From contig RECU01000070.1 of NCBI GenBank assembly GCA_007693855.1, positions 1-52,663 of the forward strand: 52,663 nt of DNA, in the 5' to 3' direction. Positions within the stretch are counted from its first letter, which is position 1. The number at the start of each line of letters is the position of its first letter. The translations under genes and the position numbers were made by a program. Positions 8,689-18,099 of the stretch are shown one piece after another. The stretch comes from Gammaproteobacteria bacterium (GTDB lineage: Bacteria > Pseudomonadota > Gammaproteobacteria > Steroidobacterales > PWYM01). The notes under the pieces are model-generated. The model was not told where the DNA came from. It did no database searches and worked only from the letters and a program-made list of their open reading frames with translations.

Positions 8689-9600
8689 TCAGCGTCCAGA
8701 CGGCCGTCGGCGCAGGCTGCTGATCGGCACCCTGACCTCCTGCGGGCCGGTTTCGCGCGGCGTCGGCGTGTGCCCCCAGGCGTGTCCGTAGACCACCTCG
8801 AGGGTGGTGGGCAGCCGCCCGTCGCGCCGGGTGCGCTCGAGCGCAGCAAGCAGGCGGGTGTGCCGCTCGCGGCCCAGCAGCCCGCGTGGCCGCCCGGCCA
8901 GCACGTTGCCGGGAGTGGTGGCGCGCAGGTCACGAAACAGCGCCGCCGGGGTCTCGTGGCTGATCGTCAAGGTCTCGGTGTCCATGACCGGCGCGGCCAG
9001 GCCGGCCCGCTGCAGGGCATCGCCGAGGTCGTGCATGTCCAGGAACAGGTTGACATGGGCCGCTTCATCGACGGCGCGCCAGGCGCCCCGCAGCTCGCGC
9101 AGCGTGTCCGGGCCGAAGGTGTTGAACAGCAGCAGCCCGCCCGGGCGCAGCACCCGCCGACACTCGGCAAACACCGCAGCGGGATCGGCGTGCCAGTGCA
9201 ACAGGAGGCTGGAGAACACCAGGTCGATGGACCCGTCGGCCACCGGCACTGCTGCAGCGTCGCACAGCAGCGGCCGCACCCGCCGGCGCAGTCGCCAACC
9301 CCGCTGCTCCAGCAGCCCCCTGAGCATGCCCGCAGAGCGGTCGGCGGCGATCACGGTGGCGCGGCGATACCGTCGGGCCAGCGCAAAACTGCTCTCTCCG
9401 GCCGCGCTGCCCAGGTCGAGAATCCGTTGCGGTTCGATGCGAATGAGTTCGAGTCGCTCCAGCAGTCTCTCGCGCAGCAACGGCTCGACGAAGGCGTGCT
9501 GACGGTAACTGGCGGCCCGCCGGTCGAAGCCGCGCGCCACCCGCACGGCCTCCGGGGCGAGCGCGGCCGCGGTGTGGGTGGTGGGACTTCCGGCCGCCAT
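8689..9600 (-). CDS. bioC: Malonyl-ACP O-methyltransferase BioC
   Basis: Encodes 303 aa, a class I SAM methyltransferase. It methylates the malonyl-ACP carboxyl group so that the fatty acid machinery can build the pimeloyl chain of biotin. Visible motifs are 'ILDLGSAAGESSFALA' (SAM site, with GSAAG in place of the usual GCGTG), 'IDLVFSSLLLHWHAD' and 'LRPGGLLLFNTFGPDTLREL', the last very typical of BioC. It starts 7 bases after bioB, so the two form an operon. bioF, bioH and bioD are not in the window. Confidence 0.92.
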   Translation of the reverse strand: MAAGSPTTHTAAALAPEAVRVARGFDRRAASYRQHAFVEPLLRERLLERLELIRIEPQRILDLGSAAGESSFALARRYRRATVIAADRSAGMLRGLLEQRGWRLRRRVRPLLCDAAAVPVADGSIDLVFSSLLLHWHADPAAVFAECRRVLRPGGLLLFNTFGPDTLRELRGAWRAVDEAAHVNLFLDMHDLGDALQRAGLAAPVMDTETLTISHETPAALFRDLRATTPGNVLAGRPRGLLGRERHTRLLAALERTRRDGRLPTTLEVVYGHAWGHTPTPRETGPQEVRVPISSLRRRPSGR

Positions 9601-9607
9601 GTCCGTC

Positions 9608-10609
9608 TCAGTGTCCGACCGCGGCCTCCGCGGTGATCCCCAGGCGCCCGAGCAGCGCGCGGTCCTGATCGGCCTCGGGGTTGGGCGTGGTCAGCAGCTG
9701 TTCGCCGTAGAAGATCGAATTCGCGCCGGCATAGAAGGCCAGTGCCTGCGCCTCGTCGCTGAGCGCGCTGCGTCCGGCCGACAGCCGGATCCGGCTGGCC
9801 GGCATGAGGACCCGCGCCACGGCAACTGTGCGGACGAACTCGATCGGGTCCAGCGGCTCGGCGTCCGCGAGGGGCGTCCCCGGCACCCGCACCAGGTGAT
9901 TGATCGGCACGCTCTCCGGCGGGCTGGGCAGGGTGGCAAGCTGGCGCAGCAGCTCGATCCTGTCTTCCCGGGTCTCGCCCATGCCGACAATTCCGCCGCA
10001 GCAGACCTTCAGGCCCGCAGCCCGGACCTCTGCCAGCGTTTCCAGGCGCTCGGCAAACGGCCGGGTGGTGATGATCTCGGCGTAATACCGTTCCGAGGTG
10101 TCGAGGTTGTGATTGTAATAGTCCAGACCCGCGTCCTTGAGCTGCCTGGCCTGGTCAGCGTCGAGGGTGCCGAGCGTGCAGCAGGTCTCGAGGCCGAGCG
10201 CGGCCACGGCGCTGATCATCTGCGAGATGCGCGCGATTTCGTGCGGCCGGGGTTTGCGATACGCCGCGCCCATGCAGAAGCGCGTCGCACCGCGTGCCTT
10301 GGCCGTCTCCGCGGCGGCCACCACCGCCTCCAGCGGCATGAGTTTCTCGGGCGCAAGTCCGGTGTCGAAGTGCACGCTCTGCGGGCAGTAGGCACAGTCC
10401 TCCGGGCAGGCCCCGGTCTTGATCGACAGCAGGGTGCTGATCTGCATTTCCGGCACGGGGAAGTGCACGAGATGGGCCGCCCGGGCCCGATCCAGCAGCA
10501 ACGGGAAGGGGAGTTCGAACAGCGCCGCCACGTCCTCGGCCGTCCACTCATGCCGCGGCGGCCCGCCGGCCGCCGAATCCAGGGATTCTGCCGCGTTAGT
10601 GTGCTTCAT
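9608..10609 (-). CDS. bioB: Biotin synthase
   Basis: Encodes 333 aa. This radical SAM enzyme inserts sulfur into dethiobiotin. The [4Fe-4S] motif CPEDCAYC (C68/C72/C75) is followed by 'PQS', and the [2Fe-2S] cluster region shows 'RFCMGAAYR', 'CCTLGTL' and '[12 protein letters not shown]'. The ATG at 10609 (MKHTNA) starts a normal-length enzyme; the open frame 27 codons upstream is unlikely. It is divergent from comF across about 96 bases and is followed directly by bioC. Confidence 0.97.
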   Translation of the reverse strand: MKHTNAAESLDSAAGGPPRHEWTAEDVAALFELPFPLLLDRARAAHLVHFPVPEMQISTLLSIKTGACPEDCAYCPQSVHFDTGLAPEKLMPLEAVVAAAETAKARGATRFCMGAAYRKPRPHEIARISQMISAVAALGLETCCTLGTLDADQARQLKDAGLDYYNHNLDTSERYYAEIITTRPFAERLETLAEVRAAGLKVCCGGIVGMGETREDRIELLRQLATLPSPPESVPINHLVRVPGTPLADAEPLDPIEFVRTVAVARVLMPASRIRLSAGRSALSDEAQALAFYAGANSIFYGEQLLTTPNPEADQDRALLGRLGITAEAAVGH

Positions 10610-10705
10610 GGATCGCGATACCCGCTCAAAAATGGACCGCGAGTATTCGAGGCCGGCCGGGGGGCTGTCAACTTGCGATCCGTCCATCACCCGCTGTCAT
10701 GGCAC

Positions 10706-11341
10706 GTGCCCGGCCGGCTCTGGCCACGGGAATGTCTGCTTTGCCAGCAGGCTGCCGGGGAGAGATTTTTCTGCAGGCCCTGCCTTGCGTGGCTGCCGCG
10801 GACGACTCCGGACGCGCCGGGCTGTGCTCACCAGGCCCGGTACGCCGCGCCACCGCCGTGGCGCCACGCCTGGATTCCCTGGCGTTACGCCTGGCCGATC
10901 GATCGGCTGGTGATCGGTGTCAAGTTCGCCCGGCGCCTGGCCTGGGCCCGCGCGCTGGGCGAGCTGCTGGCCGGAGAGCTGCCAGCGGCCGAGATCGATA
11001 TCGTCGTCCCGGTCCCACTGCACCCAACGCGGCTTGCGGTGCGTGGTTTCAACCAGGCTCAGGAGATTGCTGTCCCGGTGGCGCACCGCCTGGCGCGGCC
11101 GCTGCGCCCCGAGGCGGTTCGCCGCTGTCGCGCCACCCGGCCTCAGTCGACGCTGTCGGCCGCGGACCGGCAGAGCAATATGGCAGGGGCGTTCCGCGTG
11201 CATCGCGGGGCGGTCGAAGGTCGTCGGGTGCTGCTGGTCGATGACGTGGTCACGACGGGAGCCACCGCCACGGCGCTCGCTCTTGCGGTGGCGGCTGCGG
11301 GTGCGACCGAGGTCACGCTGGCTGCGGTGGCGCGGGCCTGA
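10706..11341 (+). CDS. comF: ComF family protein (phosphoribosyltransferase-like)
   Basis: Encodes 211 aa from a GTG at 10706. An N-terminal zinc-finger-like pair CLLC...CRPC (C10/C13/C23/C26) precedes a PRTase domain with 'IDIVVPVPLHPTRLAVRGFNQ' and the PRPP loop 'VLLVDDVVTTGATATA'. ComF proteins take part in DNA uptake and recombination of internalised DNA in competent bacteria, fitting the type IV pilus genes later in the window. A TTG at 10673 preceded by a G-run is an alternative start. A 9-bp GC hairpin (11330-11351) covers the stop. Confidence 0.9.
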   Translation: MPGRLWPRECLLCQQAAGERFFCRPCLAWLPRTTPDAPGCAHQARYAAPPPWRHAWIPWRYAWPIDRLVIGVKFARRLAWARALGELLAGELPAAEIDIVVPVPLHPTRLAVRGFNQAQEIAVPVAHRLARPLRPEAVRRCRATRPQSTLSAADRQSNMAGAFRVHRGAVEGRRVLLVDDVVTTGATATALALAVAAAGATEVTLAAVARA

Positions 11342-11351
11342 GGGCCCGCGC
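11330..11351. terminator. GC-rich hairpin between convergent comF and ubiA
   Basis: A perfect 9-bp stem (GCGCGGGCC / GGCCCGCGC) with loop TGAG spans the comF stop codon, 7 bases from the ubiA stop. There is no T-tract, so it is at best a weak intrinsic terminator or an mRNA 3'-end stabiliser. Confidence 0.4.
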
Positions 11352-11357
11352 GTGGGT

Positions 11358-12248
11358 TCAGGGCAGCGGCGCGAAGGTGTAGTGCAGCAGGATGCCGGCG
11401 AACACCGCCGCGCCGTAGACATGGTTGTTGAGAAACGCGCGGAAGCAGTCGGCCGGCTCACGGCCCCGAATCAGCCAGAGCTGCCAGCCGGCAGAGGCCG
11501 CCGCCGCTGCCAGCCCGCCGAGATACCAGCCCCCGAGGCCAGCGCGCTGGCCGACCAGATAGAGGGTGAGCAGGAGCGAGGCATGCAGGGCGGCGAGGAT
11601 CGTCCGGTCGGCGTCTCCGAAGAGAATGGCGGCGGATTTCACGCCAAGCTTGAGGTCATCCTCGCGGTCCACCATGGCATACATGGTGTCGTAGACCACC
11701 GCCCACAGCAGCACACCGCAGAACAGCAGCCACGCCAGCGGCGGGATGGTGCCAGTCTGGGCAGCGAAGGCCATCGGGACGCTCCAGCCGAAGGCCATGC
11801 CGAGCACGGCCTGTGGCGTGGCGATATAGCGCTTCATGAACGGATAGACGATCGCCAGCACTGCCCCCACCAGTGCCAGCCCCTGGGTCAGGCGGTTCAT
11901 GGTCAGCACCAGGCCCAGCGCGATCAGCGAGAGGCCGACAAACAGCACCAGCGCCTCCGCGGCGGAGATTTCGCCGGCCGCCAGCGGGCGGGTGCGGGTG
12001 CGCCTGACGTGGGGATCGACTTGCCGATCCGCGAAATCGTTGATGGCGCAGCCCGCGGAGCGCATGAGGATGACGCCCAGGACGAAGACCGTGAACACCT
12101 GGGGGTCGGGTCGGCCCTCGCCCGCCAGCCAGAGCGCCCACAGGGTGGGCCACATCAGCAGCCAGATCCCGATCGGGGCATGCAGCCGCAGCAGCCGCGC
12201 ATAGGCCAGCAGCTGTCTGCCGAGGGCGGCGCGCTGCGCGGGCGTCAT
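11358..12248 (-). CDS. ubiA: 4-hydroxybenzoate octaprenyltransferase
   Basis: Encodes 296 aa, a membrane prenyltransferase that attaches the polyprenyl tail to 4-hydroxybenzoate in ubiquinone synthesis. Both Asp-rich motifs are visible: 'NDFADRQVD' (N70/D71/D74/D78) and 'YDTMYAMVDREDD'. The N-terminal 'LLRLHAPIGIWLLMWPTLWALW' is typical. The start overlaps the ubiC stop as ATGA, so the ubiC-ubiA pair is translationally coupled. Confidence 0.97.
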   Translation of the reverse strand: MTPAQRAALGRQLLAYARLLRLHAPIGIWLLMWPTLWALWLAGEGRPDPQVFTVFVLGVILMRSAGCAINDFADRQVDPHVRRTRTRPLAAGEISAAEALVLFVGLSLIALGLVLTMNRLTQGLALVGAVLAIVYPFMKRYIATPQAVLGMAFGWSVPMAFAAQTGTIPPLAWLLFCGVLLWAVVYDTMYAMVDREDDLKLGVKSAAILFGDADRTILAALHASLLLTLYLVGQRAGLGGWYLGGLAAAAASAGWQLWLIRGREPADCFRAFLNNHVYGAAVFAGILLHYTFAPLP

Positions 12249-12820
12249 TCTCCGCAGGGCGCCGGGCAGCGCGAGAGTTCAGGCAGGAAAGCCTCCAGCA
12301 CCGACAGGGCCAGACCGTCGATGCGGAACACCGAGTCGCGCGCCCAGATCGTCCCCTGAGGCAGCCGCGCCAGACCGCTGAGCAGCGGCTCGTCTGGCCG
12401 CATCGGCCGAAAGCGGAACGGATCGCGCGACGGGGTGCCGACTTCGCGCAACCGCTCGCCCAGTGACGCCTGCCCCAACTCGCCCAGCCACGGGTGCGCC
12501 GCCAGCGTGCTGCCGGGCACGAGCGTGCGGGCGCAAACATAATCGCAGGCGCCATCCCCCATCACGATTTCCCGGCACAGGGCTTCGCGATCCTGTGTGC
12601 CGAGGCGTGTTCGCTCGGCCTCGTCGAGAAATACGGGCCGTTGTCCCAGCAGCTCCAGCCGGAACCCAGGACCGCTGGCCCGGCGCAGGGCCGCCGTGAG
12701 CAGCCCCGGCCACTGCAGCCAGGCACGTTGGCGCGGGTCGATGCCGTGAGCATCGAGTGCCGCGGCCGTCAGCCAGGGCGCTGCCGGCATGCGGGTCGTT
12801 CCTGCAGGAATCGCTGTCAT
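12245..12820 (-). CDS. ubiC: Chorismate lyase
   Basis: Encodes 191 aa. It removes pyruvate from chorismate to give 4-hydroxybenzoate, the substrate of UbiA directly downstream. Family features are 'FRLELLGQRPVFLDEAER', 'YVCARTLVPGSTL', 'PRDPFRF'-like 'SRDPFRFRPM' and a C-terminal 'FLPELSRC'. The ATG at 12820 (MTAIPAG) avoids the overlap with recG that the longest frame (12940) would need; an ATG at 12790 is also possible. Confidence 0.9.
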   Translation of the reverse strand: MTAIPAGTTRMPAAPWLTAAALDAHGIDPRQRAWLQWPGLLTAALRRASGPGFRLELLGQRPVFLDEAERTRLGTQDREALCREIVMGDGACDYVCARTLVPGSTLAAHPWLGELGQASLGERLREVGTPSRDPFRFRPMRPDEPLLSGLARLPQGTIWARDSVFRIDGLALSVLEAFLPELSRCPAPCGE

Positions 12821-12908
12821 CTGGCTTCGGGCCGGGTGGCGGGCTGAGTTTGGGATTGTAGCCAGTCGGTGGCTGCGCCCGCCAATCCCTCCCGCGGCAT
12901 CGCTCCCC

Positions 12909-14981
12909 TCACACCGCGCCATAGCGCGCTGCCGCGCCAATCCAGCGGCGCATCAGGCGATCCTGACGGTCGCCGTCCCCGGCCAGTCGCGCGGCCGCGG
13001 CCTGGACCTGCGGCAGCAGGTCGGCATCGCGGCTCAGATCCGCGATGCGCATCTGCGCCAGACCGGTCTGGCGGGTGCCGAGCAGTTCTCCCGGACCACG
13101 CAGTTCCAGGTCATGGCGCGCAATCTCGAAGCCGTCCGCCGTATCGCGCATCACCGCCAGCCGCCGTCGCGCGAGCTGCGACAGGGGGGCGCGGTAGAGC
13201 AGCACGCAGGCGCTCTCATCGCTGCCACGCCCGACCCGCCCGCGCAGCTGGTGCAGTTGCGACAGACCCATCCGCTCAGCGTTCTCGATGATCATCAGGC
13301 TCGCACGGGGCACGTCCACCCCGACTTCGATGACCGTCGTGGCCACGAGGACGTCAATGCCGCCGGCCTTGAACCGCTGCATGACCGCTTCCTTCTCGGC
13401 GGGGCGCAGGCGCCCATGCACCAGGCCTACGCTGAGTTCCGCCAGCGCCTCGGCAAGGCTTGCGTGCACTTCGGCTGCCGCCTGGGCTTCCAGGGTCTCG
13501 GACTCCTCGATCAGCGGACAGACCCAGTAGGCCTGCCGCCCGCTGGCGCAGGCCTCACGCACGCGCGCGACAATCTCCTCGCGGCGGCTGTCGGGCAGGA
13601 CCACGGTGGTCACCGGCTGGCGTCCCGGCGGCAGTTCATCGATGACCGAGGTGTCGAGGTCGGCGTAGGCCGTCATCGCCAGAGTCCGCGGAATCGGTGT
13701 GGCGGTCATGATCAGCTGGTGCGGCGCCGTCCCGCCGGCCGCGCTGCCCTTTTCGCGCAGCGCCAGGCGCTGATGCACGCCGAAGCGGTGTTGCTCGTCG
13801 ACAATGACCAGTGCCAGGGCGCCGAACCGGATCCCCTCCTGGAACAGTGCGTGCGTGCCCACCGCCACCAGCGGCGTGTCGGCGGCGAGCTGACGCTCGG
13901 CCTCGGCTCGCCGGCGGCCCTTCACCGAGCCGCTGAGCCACACCACGGGGACGTCCAGGGGCGACAGCCAGGCATCGAAATTGCGAAAGTGTTGTTCTGC
14001 CAGCAATTCGGTGGGCGCCATGACTGCCGCCTGCTGGCCGGCGGCAACCGCGGCCAGTGCGGCTGCCGCCGCCACGACCGTCTTGCCCGAGCCGACGTCG
14101 CCCTGGACCAGGCGCAGCATGGGCACCGGTTCGACCACGTCGCGGGCGATCTCGTCGAGCACACGCGCCTGCGCAGCGGTCAGGGCAAACGGCAGTCCTG
14201 CCAGAAACTGCGTGACAAGGGCGGCGTCTGGTGTGAGCACACGGGCCGGGAGGGAGCGCGCCGCCTCGCGGCGCAGGCGGATACTCAGCTGATGCGCCAG
14301 CAGTTCTTCCAGGGCCAGCCGCCGCTGGGCGGGATGTCGACCGGCGGCCAGCGTCTCGAGGGCAACATCCGGGGGCGGGCGGTGCAAAAGCTCCAGACCT
14401 GCCACCAGGTCGGGTAGGGGCTCATCGATCAGTGGCGCCAGCAGATCTTCGGGCGGGGCGCTCCGGAGTCGGGTCAGGGCCTCCGCGACCAGTGATCTCA
14501 GCCTGCCCTGCGTCAGGCCTTCGCTGAGCGGGTAGACCGGCGTCAGTCGGTCATCGTCCAGCGGTTCCCCGGGCCGCACGGCCCGGTACTCCGGATGCAC
14601 CATCTCCAGCCCGCCGGGGCCGCGCCGCACCTCGCCGAAGGCCCGCAGACGGGTGCCCCGGGCCAGGCGCTCGGCCTGCTGTCGGGAAAAGTGAAAGAAG
14701 CGGAACAGCAGGCTGCCGGTGCCATCGCCCAGTCGCAGCAGCAGTTGCCGCCGCCGCCGGAGCACCGTCTCGGTGAGCTGGATTTCGCCTTCGACCACCG
14801 CCCGGTCGCCGGGCCTCAGGGTGCCGATCGGCGTGATGTGGGTGCGATCCTCGTAGCGCAGTGGCAGCAGGAACAGCAGGTCGGCGACGAGCAGCACACC
14901 CAGCCGGGCCAGCCGCTCCGCGAGCTGCGGGCCAATGCCCCGCAGCACGCTGACCGGCTGACTCAACCCGCCATCGGTCAT
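12909..14981 (-). CDS. recG: ATP-dependent DNA helicase RecG
   Basis: Encodes 690 aa. It reverses stalled forks and processes Holliday junctions. An N-terminal wedge domain ('[15 protein letters not shown]', 'LRYEDRT') precedes superfamily 2 helicase motifs: Walker A 'GDVGSGKT' near residue 295, '[11 protein letters not shown]', '[11 protein letters not shown]', '[12 protein letters not shown]' and 'QLRGRVGRG'. Normal length and complete. Its start overlaps the ridA stop as ATGA. Confidence 0.98.
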   Translation of the reverse strand: MTDGGLSQPVSVLRGIGPQLAERLARLGVLLVADLLFLLPLRYEDRTHITPIGTLRPGDRAVVEGEIQLTETVLRRRRQLLLRLGDGTGSLLFRFFHFSRQQAERLARGTRLRAFGEVRRGPGGLEMVHPEYRAVRPGEPLDDDRLTPVYPLSEGLTQGRLRSLVAEALTRLRSAPPEDLLAPLIDEPLPDLVAGLELLHRPPPDVALETLAAGRHPAQRRLALEELLAHQLSIRLRREAARSLPARVLTPDAALVTQFLAGLPFALTAAQARVLDEIARDVVEPVPMLRLVQGDVGSGKTVVAAAAALAAVAAGQQAAVMAPTELLAEQHFRNFDAWLSPLDVPVVWLSGSVKGRRRAEAERQLAADTPLVAVGTHALFQEGIRFGALALVIVDEQHRFGVHQRLALREKGSAAGGTAPHQLIMTATPIPRTLAMTAYADLDTSVIDELPPGRQPVTTVVLPDSRREEIVARVREACASGRQAYWVCPLIEESETLEAQAAAEVHASLAEALAELSVGLVHGRLRPAEKEAVMQRFKAGGIDVLVATTVIEVGVDVPRASLMIIENAERMGLSQLHQLRGRVGRGSDESACVLLYRAPLSQLARRRLAVMRDTADGFEIARHDLELRGPGELLGTRQTGLAQMRIADLSRDADLLPQVQAAAARLAGDGDRQDRLMRRWIGAAARYGAV

Positions 14982-15373
14982 CCGCCGCCGCTGCTGCCGG
15001 GCACCATCACCGCTTCCATTTCGACGGCCGCACCCTTGGGCAGGCTCGCGACGCCCACCGCGGCGCGGGCTGGATAGGGTTCGTCGAACACTTCCGCCAT
15101 GATCTGGTTGACCAGCGGAAACCAGCCGAGGTCGGTCAGGAAGATATTGAGCTTGACGATGTCCTGGAGGCTGCCGCCGGCGGCGCGCGCGACGGCGTCG
15201 AGATTGCTCAGTACCTGGCGGATCATGGCGTCTGGTGAGCTGTCGACCAGGGTCATGGTGGCTGGGTCCAGCGGAATCTGGCCCGACAGCCAGACGGTGT
15301 CACCGACACGCACGGCCTGGCTGTAGGTGCCGACCGCCGCCGGGGCGTCGGGGGTGTGGATCGTCTGTCGCAT
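14978..15373 (-). CDS. ridA: RidA family enamine/imine deaminase
   Basis: Encodes 131 aa. It hydrolyses reactive enamine and imine intermediates released by PLP enzymes. Typical segments are '[27 protein letters not shown]', '[10 protein letters not shown]' and the C-terminal '[22 protein letters not shown]' with the substrate-binding Arg and catalytic-site Glu. It sits between spoT and recG, a common place for it in gammaproteobacteria. Its frame overlaps recG by four bases. Confidence 0.95.
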   Translation of the reverse strand: MRQTIHTPDAPAAVGTYSQAVRVGDTVWLSGQIPLDPATMTLVDSSPDAMIRQVLSNLDAVARAAGGSLQDIVKLNIFLTDLGWFPLVNQIMAEVFDEPYPARAAVGVASLPKGAAVEMEAVMVPGSSGGG

Positions 15374-15409
15374 GGGGGCTCCGGGGGTGGGTTGAAGACG
15401 GCTGTGCAG

Positions 15410-17632
15410 TTATTCCAGCTCGTCGCTGGCGGTCAGGCCACGACTTTTCCGGGTCCGGCCGGCACTGCGGCTGACTTTCAGCACGTCGGGCATGCTGCGG
15501 ATGCTGCGGATGACGCGCGCCAGGTGCACACGGTCAGCCACCTGCAGCATGAACACCAGAGCCGACACGTCCCCTTCACGCTCCATCACAGAGACATGCT
15601 CGATATTGGTGCGCGTCGAGGCGATATTGCTGGCCACCGCAGCGAGCACGCCTACCCGGTTGATGACATCAACGATGACCTCCACATTGAAGTCGCCACT
15701 CACATTCTTCTTCCAGGTGACCGGAATCCACTTGTTCGGTTGTTTCCGGAACTCCGCCAGGTTGCCACAGCTGTTCCGATGGATGACGACCCCCCGCCCG
15801 GCTGACAGGTGACCCATGACCTCGTCACCTGGAATCGGGTAGCAGCAGCGCGCGTAGCTCACCACCATGCCTTCGGTGCCGGCAATGGCCAGAGGGCGCG
15901 GTCCGCGACCCTCCGGCCAGCCGGTCTCGCCATCGGCCGCTGCCTCGCCGCTGCGGCCGGCCACCATGCGGGCGACCAGCGGCGCCAGGCGCTCGCCGAG
16001 CCCGAGTTGCTCGTAGAGCTCGGCGGTATTGTTCAGGCCCAGCTCGTCGAGCGTGGCTTGCAGGCGTTCGCGTGGCAGTTTGCGCACGGTGGTGCCGAAC
16101 TCGCCGAGGGCCTGGTCGAGCAGCCGTTTGCCCAGTTCCCCCGCTTCGCCGCGCTGCAGGTTCTTCAGGTGCTGCCGGATGGCGGCGCGGGCCTTGGCGG
16201 TGGCCACGAAGTTCACCCAGTTGGGGTTCGGCTGAGCGCCGCGGGCCGTGATGATCTCCACCGTCTGGCCGTTGCGCAGTGCGGTCCTGAGCGGGACCAG
16301 CCGCCGGTCGACCTTCACGGCGACGCAGCGGTTACCCACGTCCGTGTGCACGGCATAGGCGAAATCCACCGCCGTGGCCCCGCGCGGCAGGCGCAGAATG
16401 TCACCCTTGGGGGTAAACACGTAGACCTTGTCGGGAAACAGGTCGACGCGCACGCTCTCGAGGAACTCCTCGGAGTTCACCGTCTCCTGCATTTCCATCA
16501 GGCTCGAGAGCCATTCGCGCGCCCGCGCCTGGGGCGCATAGATCTGCTGGTCGACCGCCTTGTACTGCCAGTGCGAGGCGATGCCATCCTCGGCGACACG
16601 GTCCATGTCATGGGTGCGGATCTGCGCCTCCAGGGGCACGCCATTGGGGCCGAACAGGGTCGTGTGCAGGGACTGGTAGCCGTTGACCCGGGGAATGGCG
16701 ATGTAGTCCTTGAAGCGGCCGGGCATGGGCTTGTAGAGGCGGTGGACGATTCCGAGCACGCGATAACAGGTATCGATATCGTCGACGATCAGGCGGAAGC
16801 CGTAGACGTCGACGATATCGGCCAGCGCCTTGCCCTTGTCGCGCATCTTGCGGTAGATGCTGAACAGGTGCTTTTCGCGGCTGAAGATCCGCGCCTCGAT
16901 GCCGGCCTCGGAGAGCGCATCGTCGAGTCGCACGGCGATTTTCTTGAGGAATGACTTCTGGTTACCCGTGGCGCGCCGCAGGGCACGCTGGATCACCGCA
17001 TAGCGATAGGGGTAGAGTGAGCGGAAGCCGAGGTCTTCGAGTTCCAGGCGCATCTTGTTGATGCCCAGACGGTTGGCGATGGGGGCGTAGATGTCCAGCG
17101 TCTCGCGCGCGATGCGCCGCTGTTTTTCCGCCGGCATCGCCCCCAGGGTGCGCATGTTGTGCAGCCGGTCGGCGAGCTTGACCAGGATCACCCGGATGTC
17201 CTCGACCATGGCCAGCAGCATTTTGCGGAAGCTCTCGGCCTGTGCCTCGGCACGGCTCTTGAACTGGATCTGGTCGAGTTTGCTGACGCCGTCGACCAGC
17301 GCGGCGACTTCCTCGCCGAACAGACTTGCGATCTGCTCACGCGCCGTCGGCGTGTCTTCGATCACGTCGTGCAGCAGTGCCGCCATCAGCGTGCCGGCGT
17401 CGAGATGCATGCCGGCGAGAATGCGTGCCACGGCGACGGGGTGGGACACATAGGGCTCCCCGCTCTTGCGGGTCTGGCCCTCGTGAGCTGCGGCGCTGAA
17501 CTCGTAAGCTGCCAGGATGCGTTCGACGTCGCCCTGTGGCAGGTAAGTGTAGAGTTCCGACACGAGGTCGTTGATGCCGGTGGTCCGCCGGCCGACAGGC
17601 AACTTGCCGAGCAATGACACCGGACTCTGCAC
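15410..17632 (-). CDS. spoT: Bifunctional (p)ppGpp synthetase/hydrolase SpoT
   Basis: Encodes 740 aa from a GTG with GAGG 9 bases upstream. Domains in order: HD hydrolase ('YVSHPVAVARIL', 'HDVIEDT', 'KLADRLHNMRTL'), synthetase ('RVNGYQSLHTTLFGPNG', 'EDGIASHWQYK'), TGS ('VFTPKGDILRLPRGATAVDFAYAVH') and a C-terminal ACT domain. The intact HD residues argue for SpoT rather than a synthase-only RelA. It lies downstream of gmk-rpoZ, as in many gammaproteobacteria. It controls the stringent response. Confidence 0.97.
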   Translation of the reverse strand: MQSPVSLLGKLPVGRRTTGINDLVSELYTYLPQGDVERILAAYEFSAAAHEGQTRKSGEPYVSHPVAVARILAGMHLDAGTLMAALLHDVIEDTPTAREQIASLFGEEVAALVDGVSKLDQIQFKSRAEAQAESFRKMLLAMVEDIRVILVKLADRLHNMRTLGAMPAEKQRRIARETLDIYAPIANRLGINKMRLELEDLGFRSLYPYRYAVIQRALRRATGNQKSFLKKIAVRLDDALSEAGIEARIFSREKHLFSIYRKMRDKGKALADIVDVYGFRLIVDDIDTCYRVLGIVHRLYKPMPGRFKDYIAIPRVNGYQSLHTTLFGPNGVPLEAQIRTHDMDRVAEDGIASHWQYKAVDQQIYAPQARAREWLSSLMEMQETVNSEEFLESVRVDLFPDKVYVFTPKGDILRLPRGATAVDFAYAVHTDVGNRCVAVKVDRRLVPLRTALRNGQTVEIITARGAQPNPNWVNFVATAKARAAIRQHLKNLQRGEAGELGKRLLDQALGEFGTTVRKLPRERLQATLDELGLNNTAELYEQLGLGERLAPLVARMVAGRSGEAAADGETGWPEGRGPRPLAIAGTEGMVVSYARCCYPIPGDEVMGHLSAGRGVVIHRNSCGNLAEFRKQPNKWIPVTWKKNVSGDFNVEVIVDVINRVGVLAAVASNIASTRTNIEHVSVMEREGDVSALVFMLQVADRVHLARVIRSIRSMPDVLKVSRSAGRTRKSRGLTASDELE

Positions 17633-17667
17633 CTGCGGGATCCTCGCGTGTCAGCGTGTGTGCGGCG

Positions 17668-17695
17668 GGATCAGTCCCCCAGGATCAGTCCCCCA
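17668..17695. repeat. Perfect 14-bp tandem duplication at the rpoZ stop codon
   Basis: The unit GGATCAGTCCCCCA occurs twice in direct succession. On the minus strand the first copy carries the rpoZ TGA; the second repeats it just downstream. This looks like a recent slippage duplication. Confidence 0.95.
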
Positions 17696-18002
17696 GGGGG
17701 GCGGGCCGATCGTCCTCCCGCTCTCCGAAACCACCGTCACCCAGCATACCGCCGGCAAACTCCTGGTTGGCCTGCTGCTCGAGCAGTTCGTCGACGCTGC
17801 GGTCGGCCTCGGTCAGGATCTCAGGTGTCACCAGGCCCTCGGCGATCTCGCGCAGCGCGACCACGGTGGGCTTGTCGTTCTCCCAAGGCACCAGGGCCTC
17901 GGCACCGTTGGCCAGCCGACGCGCACGCTTGGCGGCCACGAGGACGAGTTCGAACATGTTGGGAATCTTGTCTACGCAGTCTTCGACCGTGATGCGGGCC
18001 AT
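17685..18002 (-). CDS. rpoZ: RNA polymerase omega subunit
   Basis: Encodes 105 aa from the ATG at 18002 (MARITVEDC). Omega supports assembly of the beta' subunit and mediates part of the ppGpp response, which fits its place beside spoT. The conserved core '[23 protein letters not shown]' and '[12 protein letters not shown]' is complete. The acidic, Gly-rich tail ends inside a 14-bp tandem duplication. An ATG eight codons upstream is in frame but does not fit the family N-terminus. Confidence 0.96.
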   Translation of the reverse strand: MARITVEDCVDKIPNMFELVLVAAKRARRLANGAEALVPWENDKPTVVALREIAEGLVTPEILTEADRSVDELLEQQANQEFAGGMLGDGGFGEREDDRPAPLGD

Positions 18003-18066
18003 GCTGTATCCCCGTGCGCTTCGCACGCACCTGATTTGAACAACCGATCGAACAGTTTATCTCACG

Positions 18067-18095
18067 GAGCCCGGGCGTGACCAGCACCCGGGCTC
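18067..18095. repeat. Inverted repeat between gmk and rpoZ
   Basis: Nine-bp perfect arms (GAGCCCGGG / CCCGGGCTC) with an 11-base loop, directly after the gmk stop on the minus strand. No T-tract follows. It could attenuate or process the gmk-rpoZ transcript rather than end it. Confidence 0.5.
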
Positions 18096-18099
18096 GATT

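Noticed and set aside
9572-10705. Upstream extension of the comF frame to 589 codons
   Set aside because: It runs antisense through bioB and has no family character before the zinc-finger-like segment.
12821-12940. Longer ubiC start at 12940
   Set aside because: It would overlap the recG 3' end and add 40 residues with no match to the family.
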